Of a DNA stretch of 64,000 nt, positions 25,430 to 36,631 are shown piece after piece. Within the stretch, counting starts at the first letter, position 1. Each line of letters begins with the position of its first letter. The notes beneath the pieces were generated by a model that was given only the letters and a program-made list of their open reading frames with translations, made no database searches and was not told where the DNA came from. The stretch comes from Symsagittifera roscoffensis. Lineage: Eukaryota; Xenacoelomorpha; Acoela; Convolutidae. Location: NCBI RefSeq assembly GCF_963678635.1, contig NC_087064.1, positions 10,269,671 to 10,333,670 of the forward strand, given 5' to 3'. A program made the translations under genes and the position numbers.

Positions 25430-27383
25430 CCCCCCTATTTATTATCCCTACTAGTGTCTACTTAAATAATTTGATTTATGTACACTTGTTTTTAATTACA
25501 GATAAGACTTATAAAACATTAAAATATTTTATCAGGTGCCTAGCACTTCGAAAACGACCCCAAATAATTTTTTTTTCAAAAATATAGTTTGAAGCCTTTT
25601 TTTAGTAGTTAATTGCACTAATTAGGTTTAAGAGACCCTAGTTTTGGGCAGTTATTTGAGCTTCCCAAGACTCAAGCTAACTTAGTGGTGAGCGTTTGTT
25701 TGAGCTTTCTAAGACTTAAGCAGCTAGTGTTGCGTAGTTGTTTGAACTTCCCAAGACTAAAAAAAAACAGAGATGGACAGTTGTTTGAACTTCCCAAGAC
25801 TCGAAAACCCAAGTGTTGGGCAGATGTTTCAACTTCCCAGGACTCAAGTAAATTTAGCGTTGGGCAGCTGTTTGAACTTCCCAGTTCTTCAAGTGTTGAT
25901 TAGTTGTTTGATCCCTTCCCAAAAATCGTTTGGTAATTGTTCGAGCTTCCCCAGACGTTTTTTGAATTCCTCTAGGATCGTGTTATATTGTGTCTTCTCA
26001 CTTAAGATTGATCTTAAGTTGAAAAATCCCTTGTTTGAACTATCTAGACAGTTTTTCTTGTAACTGGTTGCTCGTAATAAGTTAAGATCGTAAAAAATGT
26101 GGTCAACTTACGATCTCCAGTTTAGTATTGAAAGAATTAAAAGGATGCTTCGTAAGTAACGACTTAGTTTTCAAAGGTCGACCAGATCAAAAAAAAAATC
26201 TCTACTGAAAATCCTTTTCCAACTAGGTATCAACTACCATGTTCAAAAAAACTGGTCTGGTACCTTGTTGTCACGCGTGAATTCTTCTGTTGTCGTAAAT
26301 ATTGGGATTGTTACCTTTGTAGTCTATGTCAAAGATTTATCTCCGGTCCACCCGCTCTCCCCCCCCCATCCGCCGATCCGGCAAGCCTATCTTTTTGTTT
26401 CTCGAGTTCGCTAGGAAATCTTTCGCGTTTATGCTCTTGTTTTCTATGCTGACTCCTGTTAATATAAGGTACTTTTTAGGTTATAATAAAAAGACCCCCT
26501 TGTTACAGTTTTGAATCACAACCTTCATCTTAACCGACCCCCTATTCTAACCTCCCCTTTAGTTTAGCCGCACCCCACATCAGTAAAAATCCTTTAAGCG
26601 CGATGAGCGCAAAACCACTCAACAAAAACCCCATCGAATTTGTTTCTAAACTCTGTTCAAGTAAAAACGCTTGCTCAAGTAAAAAATATAGCCGATACTA
26701 GTCACTTTTATATTTATCGCCTATAGTATAAAAAGAGTTGTTAACGATACCCTATTGACCCTTCCAACACACTCTGGTGGTCTTCTCTGGTGGTCACCAC
26801 CTGATGGTCTCACTCTGGTGGTCTGCGCCCCTGTGGTGTTCTTCCTGACTCTCGTGTCCTCGTGTCCTCCCCAGTGAAATTCTCATTTGTTTTCAAAATT
26901 CTAAGGCTACCTGAAAACCTCTTAAACGCCCCTTTTATCGGGCACCTGTTAAACACTGCTAGTATGATTGAAACGATCAGTTTGATGTATATCAATATAA
27001 ATATAGTGTAAACTAAAACAAAGGTCCCATCCATCCAACCTGGAATTCAAACTGACTATCCATTTTTTAGTTTTCCAAATGATTTTTCAAATTTCTCATC
27101 CTTTCCTAATTTTTGTTTCAGTTTCCGAATTTTCAACCGTTTTTTTGTCCCTCCAGTGGCTCCCTTAATTCAGTTAACTAAGCCGTCTATCCGAATGCAC
27201 AGCGAAAAAAATTTAAAAAAATTTCTTAAAAAGCTGTTTGGTTCCACCAGATAGTGGAAACGTTCCAGTTGAACCGTACCACCGGTACTCTAAAATGTGC
27301 AGGTTGCCCGCAGCTGTGTGGAGTGGGTTTGATCCCGTAACATGATGTACTAAAGAAGATCCCGGAGCGCAATAAAAAGACTA
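25430..27383 (-). other. 5' leader of element 3
   Basis: This is untranslated sequence between the LTR and gag. On the minus strand it starts TAGTCTTTTTATTGCGCTCC, close to TAGTGTTTTTATGACGCTCC in element 1. Further matches are the GTACCGGTGGTACGGTTCA-like block near 27,270 and a GGGGAGGTTAGA block near 26,555. Small TCTGGTGGTC repeats lie at 26,770-26,830. I could not match the start to a tRNA primer-binding site. Confidence 0.7.
25630..25955 (-). repeat. Leader minisatellite of element 3, unit of about 43 bp
   Basis: About seven imperfect units contain GTTTGAACTTCCCAAGACT with variable fill between. On the element's own strand the unit holds CTTGGGAAG, which resembles the CTTGGGACAG core of the 14-bp array at the same place in element 1. 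Confidence 0.75.
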
Positions 27384-27692
27384 TGTTACATTAGTCCGCT
27401 TGGGTCTGATATAAGGTTAAAAGAAGTAGGCCCTATGACCATTTGCTCAAGGGTCAGGGACACTACCTCTTGTGTTTTTGTACCTTAATATGTCAAAAAC
27501 AATTCGGTTCGCTTAAGACATGGGGCATCGAGATAGTGTTACAGCTTGAAGGCTACTATCAAAATAACCCTCAACTCTAAAAATAAGGACGTCCCCATGG
27601 CTAGGTCTCTATATACTTAAAACACTCGAACGCCGTAAAAAAAGGGATTGACAACTCAAGTATAGCAGTAGCTTTTATTGAACTGTGAAATT
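27384..27692 (-). repeat. Truncated 5' LTR of element 3
   Basis: On the minus strand this matches the last 300 or so bases of the element 1 LTR, ending in TGTAACA followed by TAGTC. Shared blocks are ACGGCGTT...GTGT, GGACGTCC and AAACACAAGAGGTAGTGTC. Homology stops where the LINE begins. Confidence 0.75.
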
Positions 27693-27790
27693 TAAGTGGA
27701 ATTGCACTGTTTACAAATTTAAGTGAACACTCCTCTTAAAACTCTCGAAGGGAAAATACAGAGTTGTTTTTCCAATTTAGTCTTCATAAC

Positions 27791-28897
27791 TCAGGCCTGG
27801 TCAGATTTGCGGATAATTTCGCGAATAGGTTCAATTTTGTCAATAATACCAAGAAATCGTGTTTTGTTCTGAACTCGGTCTATTTGATCTAGTAAATATG
27901 AATAAGTACCACCCCAAACAGACGCGCAGTAAGATAGTCGAGATATCACCAAAGAATTATAAAGTAATTTCAGCTCTTCCGCTGTATAGTTCAGAAGTTT
28001 GAGGCGCAACAAAAGATATAAACATGAGACTGACGCTTTGCAGATAGCAGTAATGTGCTCCTTGAACGACAGATTTTCGTCAAATATGACACCGAGTATC
28101 TTTCGCGACGTCACACGTTCAACTCCAGGAATAGTTCTAGGTTGTTGACCTTTTTTAAACGATAACAGAACCTCTTTCGTTTTACCGACATTCAGCGTCA
28201 AATTTATGGAGTTAAACTGGACCTCGAGTGCATTAATAACGTCACTGGCATAGTCATGTTCTCCTATGCGACCTCCGACATTTGGGGTAAAATCGTCAGC
28301 GAATTTAGTGAGTCTACACCGTCTTTCAGGAATGTCAGTTGTGACTGATATGTCATTTGTACCACTGTTGAAAAGCGGTGGTCCGCTTACTGTCCCTTGC
28401 GGAACGCCTTGACTGGTAGTTAGTTCACGAGATAGTTGATCGTTTACAGGAGTCGAATGAACGCGACCAGAAAGAAAACTGTTGTACCAGTTTATAAGAA
28501 AGGGGTTATAATGAGACTTATGAAGTCCATCAATAGTAGCACGATGAGAAATAGAGTCGAACGCATTGCTTAAATCAAGAGTGATGACTCGAACGTAGTC
28601 ATTTTCTGAACGGATGTAGTACACATCGTTTAGTAGCTTGATAAGCGCGCACGTAGTTGAGGAACCTTTTCGAAAACCGAACTGATCGTTCGACAGGGTT
28701 GAGTGATATCGCTCAGATACAACGCTGTCAAAGACAATTCCCTCAAACACACGAGCAATAACAGGAGTCAGACAAATAGGCCGCAGGTCAAAAAACTTAG
28801 ATGGACAGGGGCACTTCGGAATAGGCTTTATGCAACCAATTTTCCAAGTTTCAGGAAAAACCGTACTTGATAAAGACTGATTAAAAATGTGCGTCAA
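27791..28897 (-). CDS. LINE ORF2 C-terminal part: reverse transcriptase
   Basis: The 368-codon open frame is the RT of a CR1-like LINE, which copies element RNA into DNA at the nicked target. In order one sees TVFPETWKIGCIKPIPK, FFDLRPICLTPVIARVFE, NDQFGFRKGSSTTCALI, motif A as ITLDLSNAFDSISHR, motif B as TSQGVPQGTVSGP, motif C as KFADDF, then KTKEVLLSF and ILGVIFDENLSFKEH. In motif B an LF-NSG-TND stretch replaces the usual LF...INDI. The frame begins inside the protein: a shift near 28,985 separates it from the upstream thumbless part (28,906-29,145). The C-terminus, RLSYCASVWGG and onward, is typical. The RT core itself looks intact. Confidence 0.88.
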   Translation of the reverse strand: MTHIFNQSLSSTVFPETWKIGCIKPIPKCPCPSKFFDLRPICLTPVIARVFEGIVFDSVVSERYHSTLSNDQFGFRKGSSTTCALIKLLNDVYYIRSENDYVRVITLDLSNAFDSISHRATIDGLHKSHYNPFLINWYNSFLSGRVHSTPVNDQLSRELTTSQGVPQGTVSGPPLFNSGTNDISVTTDIPERRCRLTKFADDFTPNVGGRIGEHDYASDVINALEVQFNSINLTLNVGKTKEVLLSFKKGQQPRTIPGVERVTSRKILGVIFDENLSFKEHITAICKASVSCLYLLLRLKLLNYTAEELKLLYNSLVISRLSYCASVWGGTYSYLLDQIDRVQNKTRFLGIIDKIEPIREIIRKSDQA

Positions 28898-29166
28898 GGG
28901 CTCTGCTAGATAATGGGCGTTTTCACGGTATAACCAATACGGCAGACCATCAGGGCCAACAGTAGTTTTTTCAACTTTGACATGTAATTAAACACCTGGC
29001 GTACATGAACAACAGGAAGTTGGTATCCATGTGTGTCATAGATTTGAGGCCGCGTGTTTACGAGATTAGTGCTAATATTATTATAATGAGAATTCAGTTC
29101 ATTTGCGTCGAAGTGGTTTTCAATGACGGGTTGTTCAGGTTTCACATAATAGTTGACTTGCTTCCA

Positions 29167-30082
29167 TCACAATTTGCTTCCCTTTTGTTTGTTCCGAGAG
29201 TTATTGGAAAAAATCTGGTGGCGAATTTCTGCAGCAACCGCTAAAGCATCATTAACTCGGCTTTTCTTGAATAGCTTGTTATTCTTTTTCAGCAAAAACT
29301 GTACAACTGGTGTGACAAATGGTGGCTCAGTGTTTCTTAGAGAAACCCAACGCAAGGGACAGAAATGGTTAAAATACGATGTGAGAACATGGCTCAATTC
29401 TGAAACCGCCTGATTGACCTCATTTGTGCGCAGAATTTGAGAAAAGTCACATTGATCCAATGCGAGATTGCAAGATCGTTTAAATTGAACACGTTGGTCT
29501 CGGAAAACTATTTTGCTGCGAGAATGCTTGGATTTGGCGATCTTTGCAATAACTCCCAGGTGGTCGCTTGATATTGTAAGAGGAAACGTTTTGCAGCGTT
29601 GGAATATACTCGGATCATTGCATAGAAATTTGTCAAGACTTGGTGCTCCGCGCGTTGGGTCGGTGTTAACAAGATGCAAATTGCAATGAGTCGAAATATG
29701 GCCTGTGTCGAAGGAATTCAGGTCACCACATACGACAACGCAACCGTAGGCTGTGTTTTGCATGCTGTTCTCAACCGTGGAAATAAAATGTTCGGAGACT
29801 GCTTCCGCATTACAGGCGTCTGGAGGGAAGTAAAGTAAGCAGAGTAAAAACGAGGACTTACGAAGAAGTCAAGCAACAAAATTTCAAACTGATCGGAACC
29901 GAGAGGATGTAGCCGTGCGTACGACAGGTTGTGCCTAATAAATGCACATACTCCGCCTCCAGTTTGCTTATTGGAATTCTTATGGCTTCGATCATGTCTT
30001 TCAAGGTGGTAACCAGGCAGCATGAAGGATTAATCAACATTAACACCCAACCAGCTTTCGCAAAAAAGACAGATGTCAACAT
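29167..30082 (-). pseudogene. LINE ORF2 N-terminal part: AP-type endonuclease
   Basis: Two overlapping frames, 29,718-30,082 and 29,167-29,763, together cover an exonuclease-endonuclease-phosphatase fold. They contain QTGGGVCAFIRHNL, the catalytic VVCGDLNS and the C-terminal SSDHLGVIAKI, with the diagnostic D-N and S-D-H residues present. Such domains nick the target to prime reverse transcription. A shift near 29,740 breaks the frame, and another near 28,985 separates it from the RT. The region 29,167-29,400 is the endonuclease to RT linker. Confidence 0.78.
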
Positions 30083-30239
30083 TTTAGTCTAGCATGTCTG
30101 TATGTAATTGTATCAGGGCGTTTGGTTTTTTGAGGGATCTGGCATTAATAAGCAACATAGTGACAAACTTGGCTTGTAGTCAATCCAATTTATGTTCTTG
30201 TCCGTTTATAAACAGTTTCAAACCACGGATTTTTGCGTT

Positions 30240-31002
30240 TTACTTTGCGACCTGACCAGACTGAATAAGTTCGTATCGGCGTTTCAGCAAACTCTTTTCT
30301 TGCTCAAGTTCAATTTTCGTTAGTTCACGGGAGATAAAGACGTTGTCAGAAGAGTCCTTCAACTTATGTGTGCTTGCCAGAACCGTTCGGTACTGCCAGT
30401 AGTTCGGTAGCTTGACTATCAGCGTTCTTGTTCTTGTATTATTTTCTTTTTTCTTCCCAATACGGTAGAGATCCGCAACGCTAGTTTCTTCTCCGCATAG
30501 ATCATTTAAAATTGTGCGTACCTTGGCCATATCAGACTCCATGTTGTCAGATGAGAGTTCGTGATCCGGTTCTTTTAAATTCTGTATCCGTATGCCGTTG
30601 AAGCAACTGGGATCTGGTGGTTGATGTTTCTGGGGACGGGTATCGGAACCACTGAAAACACTGAGGGGCTTGTCCACTACTTGGACTACGCGTTCAAGTT
30701 TCTGTTCAATGATTTTGAGTTTATTTATCGGTATCCTCCCAGGCAATGGCGGGTTTATCAATTGGTCTGCTCGAGCAAATATCACACTTGTACACAATAT
30801 TATCTGATGTTGAAATATACTTGAAGACTTCCCTGGGAATTTTCGCGCAGTCTGCATGTGTCCACTTTGAGCACCGGTCGCACTCGATCCAGTCAGCCCC
30901 ATCGGTTCTGCTGCATTTGAGACATTCTTCTTCGTCTGCTCTGATGTCGGTCGTTGATTTAGTCCTCGTATTCTTCCGGTTTTTCTTTCCGGCTGCAGGC
31001 AT
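30240..31002 (-). pseudogene. LINE ORF1 with PHD finger
   Basis: The frame 30,721-31,002 starts MPAAGKKNRK and contains a C4HC3 PHD finger: Cys27, Cys30, Cys41, Cys44, His49, Cys52, Cys73 and Cys76, with Trp in SKWTHADC. A shift near 30,735 leads into the frame ending at 30,240. That second part has a short coiled-coil-like stretch (KIIEQKLERVVQVVDK) and a C-terminal region, VADLYRIGKK...TRTLIVKL...VFISRELTKIELEQEK. This resembles the RNA-binding C-terminus of CR1/L2 ORF1 proteins. PHD fingers usually read histone tails; in LINE ORF1 the role is not settled. Only one shift separates the two halves. Confidence 0.8.
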
Positions 31003-31033
31003 CCGGAAAGAAAAACCGTAATTAACACTTCTT

Positions 31034-31745
31034 GTAATCGGGAAAAATTTGATGCTTTTTGATCTAAATGACCACGAAGACGCACGTCACAAAAGATTTA
31101 TAACAGGAGCAACGGTATGTTGATTTTGACGGTTAACGCTCTTATTTACCAGAATGAAAGAACTATGAAGGGTCAGTTTGGACTGACATGGCTAATTTTT
31201 AATTCTCAATTTGAGCGTGCTTGACACGAAACGTTTTTTTAAATTTTCACTACAACTGATAAAACGAAAATCAGAACAACAATTTTCGCTGATTAGAAGC
31301 AGACAGCAACGTACCACAAAGATAGAAAAACAATTAAACCGGACTTAGTGGAACTAAAGATGAAGACGCTTCAAGTTGTAATGATTGTGCAGCTACAATC
31401 GTTACAGAGCAAATCCCGCGAACCAGGAGGGTTAACGGGAGGTTTTCTACCCTTCCTGATCGTGAAAAAGAAGTTTCTTCACGCAAACTCAGTAAGGCGG
31501 AAAAGCATCAGAGAGTAATTTTAAACTGGTTTAAAACAACTTTTATCTTCCCGGAATTGCCTGAATTGATCTTAAATAAACATGAGATTCATGTAAACGG
31601 ACTGGTTATCGGTCACCTACATTGACAGAACATCCTACTCGATGAGAATGAAGCAAACTTCTCAGTCTCATTGAACAAACAACGAAGCTGCGCAATTAAA
31701 ACTTCTTGTAATCTAGAAAAATTTGATGCTTTTTGATCTAAAATT
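31034..31745 (-). repeat. Direct repeat of about 50 bp at the LINE 5' end
   Basis: The segment 31,034-31,070 (CTTCTTGTAATCGGGAAAAA then TTTGATGCTTTTTGATCTAA) recurs at 31,703-31,745 with two or three changes, about 670 bases apart in the same orientation. It may be a repeated unit of the LINE 5' untranslated region. Confidence 0.65.
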
Positions 31746-32028
31746 ATAACAAAGATACGTTGCGTAACAAGATTTCTTGACTGAAAAATGATATGCCATT
31801 TTTGCAGAAAGAACACATACGTCTACAGAAAGAACACATACATCTACCAGCTTATGGAAAATTTGCAAATTAAAAGAATAACATAGAAACAAAGAAAAGA
31901 AAAGAAATAAATGTTGTCTTAAGAGTTAATGGGCAACACTTTGAAAACTATTATCCTGAGGAGTCGGCAATAATCCTGAACTAGTTATATGAGGAGAAAA
32001 TTAGTTTCCTTATTTATATAATTTCTTA
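31091..32028. other. Stretch between the LINE and element 1
   Basis: Apart from the 50-bp repeat noted above, I see no gene or element. It may include LINE 5' untranslated sequence. The last bases, up to TTCTTA, are the empty-site flank of element 1. Confidence 0.45.
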
Positions 32029-32033
32029 TAGTG
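32029..32033. other. Target-site duplication of element 1, left copy
   Basis: TAGTG lies directly before the LTR start TGCCAGTC and equals the five bases after the right LTR (55,007-55,011). Five bases is the usual Ty3/gypsy duplication length. Confidence 0.65.
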
Positions 32034-32878
32034 TGCCAGTCGGTCATATCTGGAAGTTTGACCTTGAGGAATACGAAATACGTGGTTTTGGGATGAAGTT
32101 TAATTTTTCAAAAATTCGAACTGAGCCTGTCAAGCTCAGTTTTCTCGCAACAACTGAAAACATCAAAAATAAAGACGGAACGACCGAATCGGAATTGCGG
32201 GAAAGTGACAGAAAAAACAGCGGGAAATTGCTATTCGCAATTTCCGATATTATAATAAAACACGAGAGTAGAGCTGTCCTATCTTGATATAGGAGACAGA
32301 GTGATCAAGAAAAAAGGTCGAAATTCAGCTGAGCCAGAGTGAACTTTCAGTGGAAAGGTAGACAACTCAACTCTCCCAATGGTTCAGACCCAAAACTGTA
32401 TTCTCCAGTTGAAACTCATTTCCTTTGGTTGGAATTTACTGATAGCAAACTTCTTGAGTTACATTCAAGAGTGCTGCTATGTAAGCACCGAATTTAATTT
32501 TCCCGAGTGTATTTTATGATAAGTATGTTGAGGTAAGGCAAGTTTTATGTTGATCCATCTGAAAAGGATCAAAGTTCCACTGTCCAATAAAAAGTAATTT
32601 AACGGATTGTTCCGACCCTGTTTTTAACGGCGTTCGTGTATTTTGGGTATTTTGAGACCTAAGTATGGGGACGTTCTTATTTTCTAGAGTGGGGGGTTTT
32701 TTGGTAGTGGCCTTTGAGCTGTAACGGGTTCTAGTCTCATGTCGCAAGTGAACCGAATTGGCTCCGACCGTTTTGAGGTAGAAAAGCACAAGAGATAGTG
32801 TCGCTGACTCTTGAGCCAATGGTTATAGGGCCTATTTTTCTTAAGCCTCATATGTGACCGAAGTAGGCGACTGTTACA
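32034..32878 (+). repeat. Element 1 5' LTR
   Basis: Starts TGCCAGTCGGTCATATCTGG and ends GGCGACTGTTACA. Nearly colinear with 54,085-55,006, and with 55,648-56,549 in reverse. The end point is supported by the element 2 LTR, which also ends in TGTTACA before diverging. An 84-codon frame inside it (32,033-32,287) is not a gene, since it also occurs in the 3' LTR with a different C-terminal context. Confidence 0.88.
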
Positions 32879-33374
32879 TAGTGTTTTTATGACGCTCCTG
32901 GGTGTTTTTACGACATCATGACTAGGGAGTCGAACCCACTTGACACAGCCCCGGGCTACATGCCCATTCCAGAGTACCGGTGGTACGGTTCAGCGGGAAC
33001 GTGTTAACCTTACGGTTGTACCGTGATAGCTTTTAAAGACAACTTGAGAAAACTTCCTAGTACGCTCTCCGAACGAGGCTTAGCTAACCGAGTAAAGGGG
33101 GGTAACTAGGGGGACAAAAACACGAGCAAAAAAACAAAAAGCGAAACAAAAACAAGAAAAAAGAATAGAAAAAAGAACAAAAAGCCACAAAACAAAAATG
33201 ACAGTGACTTTGACACCAGATTAGTTGGATCAAATCTTTATATTAATTAAATAGTATACCCATACTGTTTTATAAGACCGATCGTTTCGATCAACCTAGC
33301 AATCTAATCTAATCCAGCAACCTCAATAAGGTGCCCAAGTGGGAGGCGTTGTTAAGGGTTTTCAGATAGCTTGC

Positions 33375-33650
33375 AACTTAGCTGGACAACTAGGAGACTT
33401 GACTGGAAGAGGTGACCAGCCGAGTGGGAAAGTGGTACACAAGGATCGAACCGGACCACTAGGAGACTTGACTGGAAGAGGTGACCAGCCGAGTGGGAAA
33501 GTGGTTCAGAAGGACTGAGCTGAACCCACTGGAAACTTGACTGAAAGAGGTGACCAGCCGAGTGGGAAAGTGGTTCACAAGGATTGAGCTGAACCGCTAG
33601 GAGACTTGACTGGAAGAGGTGACCAGCCAAGTGGGAAGGTGGTGCTGGTG
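33375..33650 (+). repeat. 69-bp tandem repeat, four copies
   Basis: The units share GACTTGACTGGAAGAGGTGA and CCAGCCGAGTGGGAAAGTGG. The 69-bp period is a multiple of three and so makes a repetitive 23-residue minus-strand frame, which I do not take as a gene. Confidence 0.88.
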
Positions 33651-34539
33651 TCAGGTGCAGTGCACGTCAAAGGGACAACCAGCACGGGACCGGTACAAAA
33701 AGAGGAGGACGCACAGGGTTGTTCTCAAGTTGGACAAACGGGTATCGTTAAAATCCACATTACACTATAGGAAATAAGTGTAAAATTGGATAAGCGGAAA
33801 CCCCATTGTTTTGAGGAAGTTTTTACTCAAGCAGGCCTGGAAACAGGTCTACGGTTTTCTCTCGAGAGGTTTAGCACCCGGCGCTTAAGTGAATTTTCGG
33901 CTTAAGAGGGGGGCTAAAGAGGGGGGAGGTTAGACGGGGGGCTGATTAGGTTAGAGGTTGGTGGTTGTAAAGTGTAAAAAGGGGGAAACATTAGAGTAAC
34001 TAATTGATCGGCATCGTCGATTTAGTTACATTAGATTCTTACACGCGTCGGTTATAAGAAGCGGATATCCAAATTTAACATCGAATTGAGGTAGGTACCC
34101 TGGTCGGATCGGTAGGGGGGCATGGACACAGACAGTTTTTGTGAAACCCCATAAGATCGTTAGCAGGGGGGAGGAAAACGCGTGGCAATCGGGTACCAGA
34201 CGTTTTTTTTTTTCAGAAAAAGGTGGACATCTGTCAGCTTTGAATTTTCGGTGGGTGCATCTCTCTGTTTTTATAATTTTTCCTGTTTAAATTTTTACGT
34301 TTTGGTGAGAATTTGTTATTGGTATTTGAACGAACAGGGGATCACAAAATACCTGCGAAGAAGTTGGGTTTCAAATTGCCTGAAACAACGAAAGGGAGAT
34401 AAATACAGGGGGGTCAGTATTTGAAGCTTTTGGCCATTAAGATAGGGTTTTTGGGAAATTTTTTTACTAGAGCTCAAGTGGTGGTACACGGTACAAGCGT
34501 TCGACAGAGAAGAGGAAGAAATCCTACAATCCAGACACT

Positions 34540-35260
34540 TGGTGACAAGTCTTGGGACAGTACCGAAGAAGTCTTGGGACAGTGCTGTCTGGGGACGGTC
34601 TTGGAGCAGTGCAGTCCTGGGACAGTTTTGGGACAGTGTAGTCTTGGGACAGTCTTGGGACGGTGCAATCTTGGGACAGTGTTGGGCCAGAGCAGTCTTG
34701 GTACGGTCTTGGGACACTGGTCTTCGGACAGTGATCTTGGGACAGTGGTCTTGGGACAGTAGTCTTGGGACAGTAGTCTTGGGACAGTGGTCTTGGGACA
34801 GTGGTCTTGGGACAGTAGTCTTGGGACAGTGGTCTTGGGACAGTGGTCTTGGGACAGTGGTCTTGGGACAGTGGTCTTGGGACAGTGGTCTTGGAACAGT
34901 AGTCTTGGGACAGTAGTCTTGGGACACTAGTTTTGGGACAGTAGTCTTGGGACACTAGTCTTGGGACAGTAGTCTTGGGACACTAGTCTTGGGACACTAG
35001 TCTTGGGACAGTAGTCTTGGGACAGTAGTCTTGGGACAGTAGTCTTGGGACAGTAGTTTTGGGACAGTAATCTTGGGACAGTAGTCTTGGGACACTAGTC
35101 TTGGGACACTAGCCTTGGGACAGTAGTCTTGGGACAGTAGTCTTGGGACAGTAGTCTTGAGACACTAGTCTTGGGACAGTAGTCTTGGGACACTAACAAG
35201 AAGTACTGGGACAGCACCGAATAGTCTTGGGACAGTAGAGAGAAAGCTTGGGACAGCACG
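34540..35260 (+). repeat. 14-bp minisatellite in the element 1 leader
   Basis: The core unit is GTCTTGGGACAGTA, with variants ending in CTAGT. It is regular from about 34,730 to 35,200 (roughly 33 units) and looser at both ends, where spacing is about 28 bp. As no variant makes a stop, long frames appear on both strands (34,316-34,955). Confidence 0.9.
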
Positions 35261-35510
35261 AAGAAGTGGTGTGACGGTACTAAAGGGTCTTAAGACAGGT
35301 CGAAAAAACTGAACCAAAAGCAATAGGAGTAGTCGGAACGTTAAATCGCGATAGATCGGATACTGTTGGGATCACGAATTAGTAAAATTTTGATAAATCT
35401 TATAAGGAATAGGAAAATAGTTTTTCTTTTTATTAAATTTTTTTTTAATTCTTAGAATAGGATTTTGAGAATAGCATTTTTGTAAATAGAAATAATTTTG
35501 AATAAAAATC

Positions 35511-36122
35511 ATGAGACGAAGCAGGGTACCGGCCGCTGAAAAAAGAGCCACAGAATCAAAGACAAAATATAAATCGTCGCTACGTAAAATGACATCGGTT
35601 GGCCCAAGAACAACAAAGAAGAACTTTTCAGTTAGCATGGTTAATACAAGGAGTAATACAGAGAGCAAGACAAAAAAAGGCGCGGAAGGGAAACACGCGG
35701 AACCCGCCAACGAGATTGACCTAGAAACACCAGACCAGAGTGTGGATGAGGTGGAGAAGAAGATGACGGAGTCGACACCGATGCCGAATGCAGAGGAACC
35801 AAGTCAAAATTCGATGGAGTTCTCGCCGATAGACACTGTGGAGGACACAACAGGCAACACGCCAGAAACAGTAAAGGACGAGTCTCGAGTAAAAACGTCA
35901 TTTACTGAAAGGTTGGCAATGATGGTCGGGATGAAATCAAGAGACTTAGTGACGGAGGAACCGAAAGGTGAGAAAAGCAAAACATTTGGAACAGTTTCAA
36001 CGAAAGCGACAGTGACCAACCAAAACGAAGACCAAGTTAAACAGGGAGCAGCAGCCAACAGCAGAGCAACAGCTAACCATGAAACAACAACTTCTCTAGA
36101 TCTGGGCGATTTGATGGCGTAG
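35511..36122 (+). pseudogene. gag N-terminal part, element 1
   Basis: The 203-codon frame starts at an ATG after an AT-rich leader end. It begins with a basic region and NFSVSMVNTRSN, which matches the gag start of element 3. The middle is acidic and Ser/Thr-rich. The frame ends at TAG 36,120-36,122, where element 3 has AAG (Lys) in the same context, so this is a nonsense mutation. A second stop, TAG at 36,168-36,170, is shared with element 3. A shift near 36,200 leads to the next gag segment. Confidence 0.75.
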
Positions 36123-36259
36123 CTAGATCAGATCGACAAGAGACTAAAGCACAGCGAGGAGGACAGATAGGTTTTAAATAAAGAATTAAGATACACAAAC
36201 ACGAGTACCTGGACAACTATTTCAATCTGGCGAAAGCGACAGAGGAAAAGCTTCAGCAG

Positions 36260-36631
36260 ATGTCAGACAAAGTAGATGCCACTGATGGAGAGCGAGGCAA
36301 GAACATCAAAAAATACATGCAAGAGATGAAGCAACGGTATGACGCAGTGAACACCCAGTTGGGGTGTCTGGAAACGAGAATGGAAACAATGAGTAGGGAC
36401 CAAGCTGAGTGTTCATGTGCAATACAGGCAAAACTAGACGCCATCTTGAGAAACTCTACGTCACAAGACAGGCCGGCAGCGGATCGAACGCAAGGCAACA
36501 GAGTTGACTTCGTGGAACCACAACGGAACAAACGGCAATCAACACCGTTACCATTACCCAGGGATGCCGCGAGCACAGCACGGGGGGGGCAAAGCAATTA
36601 TGAAAAGTGGAACAGCAAATACGACGAGTGA
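36260..36631 (+). pseudogene. gag middle part, element 1 (coiled-coil region)
   Basis: The 123-codon frame is rich in Lys, Glu and Gln with a heptad-like pattern (IKKYMQEMKQRYDAV). It corresponds to 24,629-24,829 of element 3. It drifts out of frame near 36,600. The following stretch has an in-frame TAG at 36,693 and a TGA at 36,831, where element 3 has Leu. Confidence 0.65.

Larger units (their letters stand above)
14050..27692 (-). mobile_element. Element 3: decayed Ty3/gypsy retrotransposon, truncated at its 3' end
   Basis: On the minus strand the order is LTR fragment (27,384-27,692), leader, gag, protease, RT, RNase H, linker and integrase. All parts have clear counterparts in element 1. 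Homology stops near 14,050, just after the integrase core. The integrase C-terminus, macrodomain, ORFs A-C and 3' LTR are therefore missing. Every domain is broken by stops and shifts, and several catalytic residues are changed. The protease segment is amplified to five units, which expands the relic by about 4.4 kb. The 5' LTR is cut short where the CR1-like LINE begins. Confidence 0.85.
27693..31090 (-). mobile_element. CR1-like non-LTR retrotransposon (LINE)
   Basis: On the minus strand the order is ORF1 (PHD finger plus C-terminal RNA-binding-like region, 31,002-30,240), endonuclease (30,082-29,167) and RT (29,145-27,791). It is nearly full length in gene order but carries several frameshifts, so this copy is dead. 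It abuts the truncated LTR of element 3 at 27,692, which suggests insertion into that LTR, though the other LTR half was not found. The FADDF motif C and the ORF1 type point to the CR1/L2 group. Confidence 0.8.
32879..35510 (+). other. 5' leader of element 1
   Basis: Untranslated sequence between LTR and gag, starting TAGTGTTTTTATGACGCTCC. It contains a 69-bp tandem repeat, G-rich tracts near 33,900-34,150 and a 14-bp minisatellite. It parallels the leader of element 3 block by block at its beginning. No convincing tRNA primer-binding site is visible, and no open frame that is not made by repeats. Confidence 0.75.

Noticed and set aside
32033-32287. 84-codon frame in the LTR, also at 54,084-54,338
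   Set aside because: It lies wholly within the LTR and has no domain. Its presence in both LTRs is due to LTR identity.
33352-33630. 92-codon minus-strand frame with a 23-residue repeat
   Set aside because: Produced by the 69-bp tandem repeat in the untranslated leader.
34316-34955. Long open frames on both strands (for example 203 and 143 codons minus, 125 codons plus)
   Set aside because: They come from the 14-bp minisatellite, whose unit has no stop in any frame. The protein text is pure repeat.
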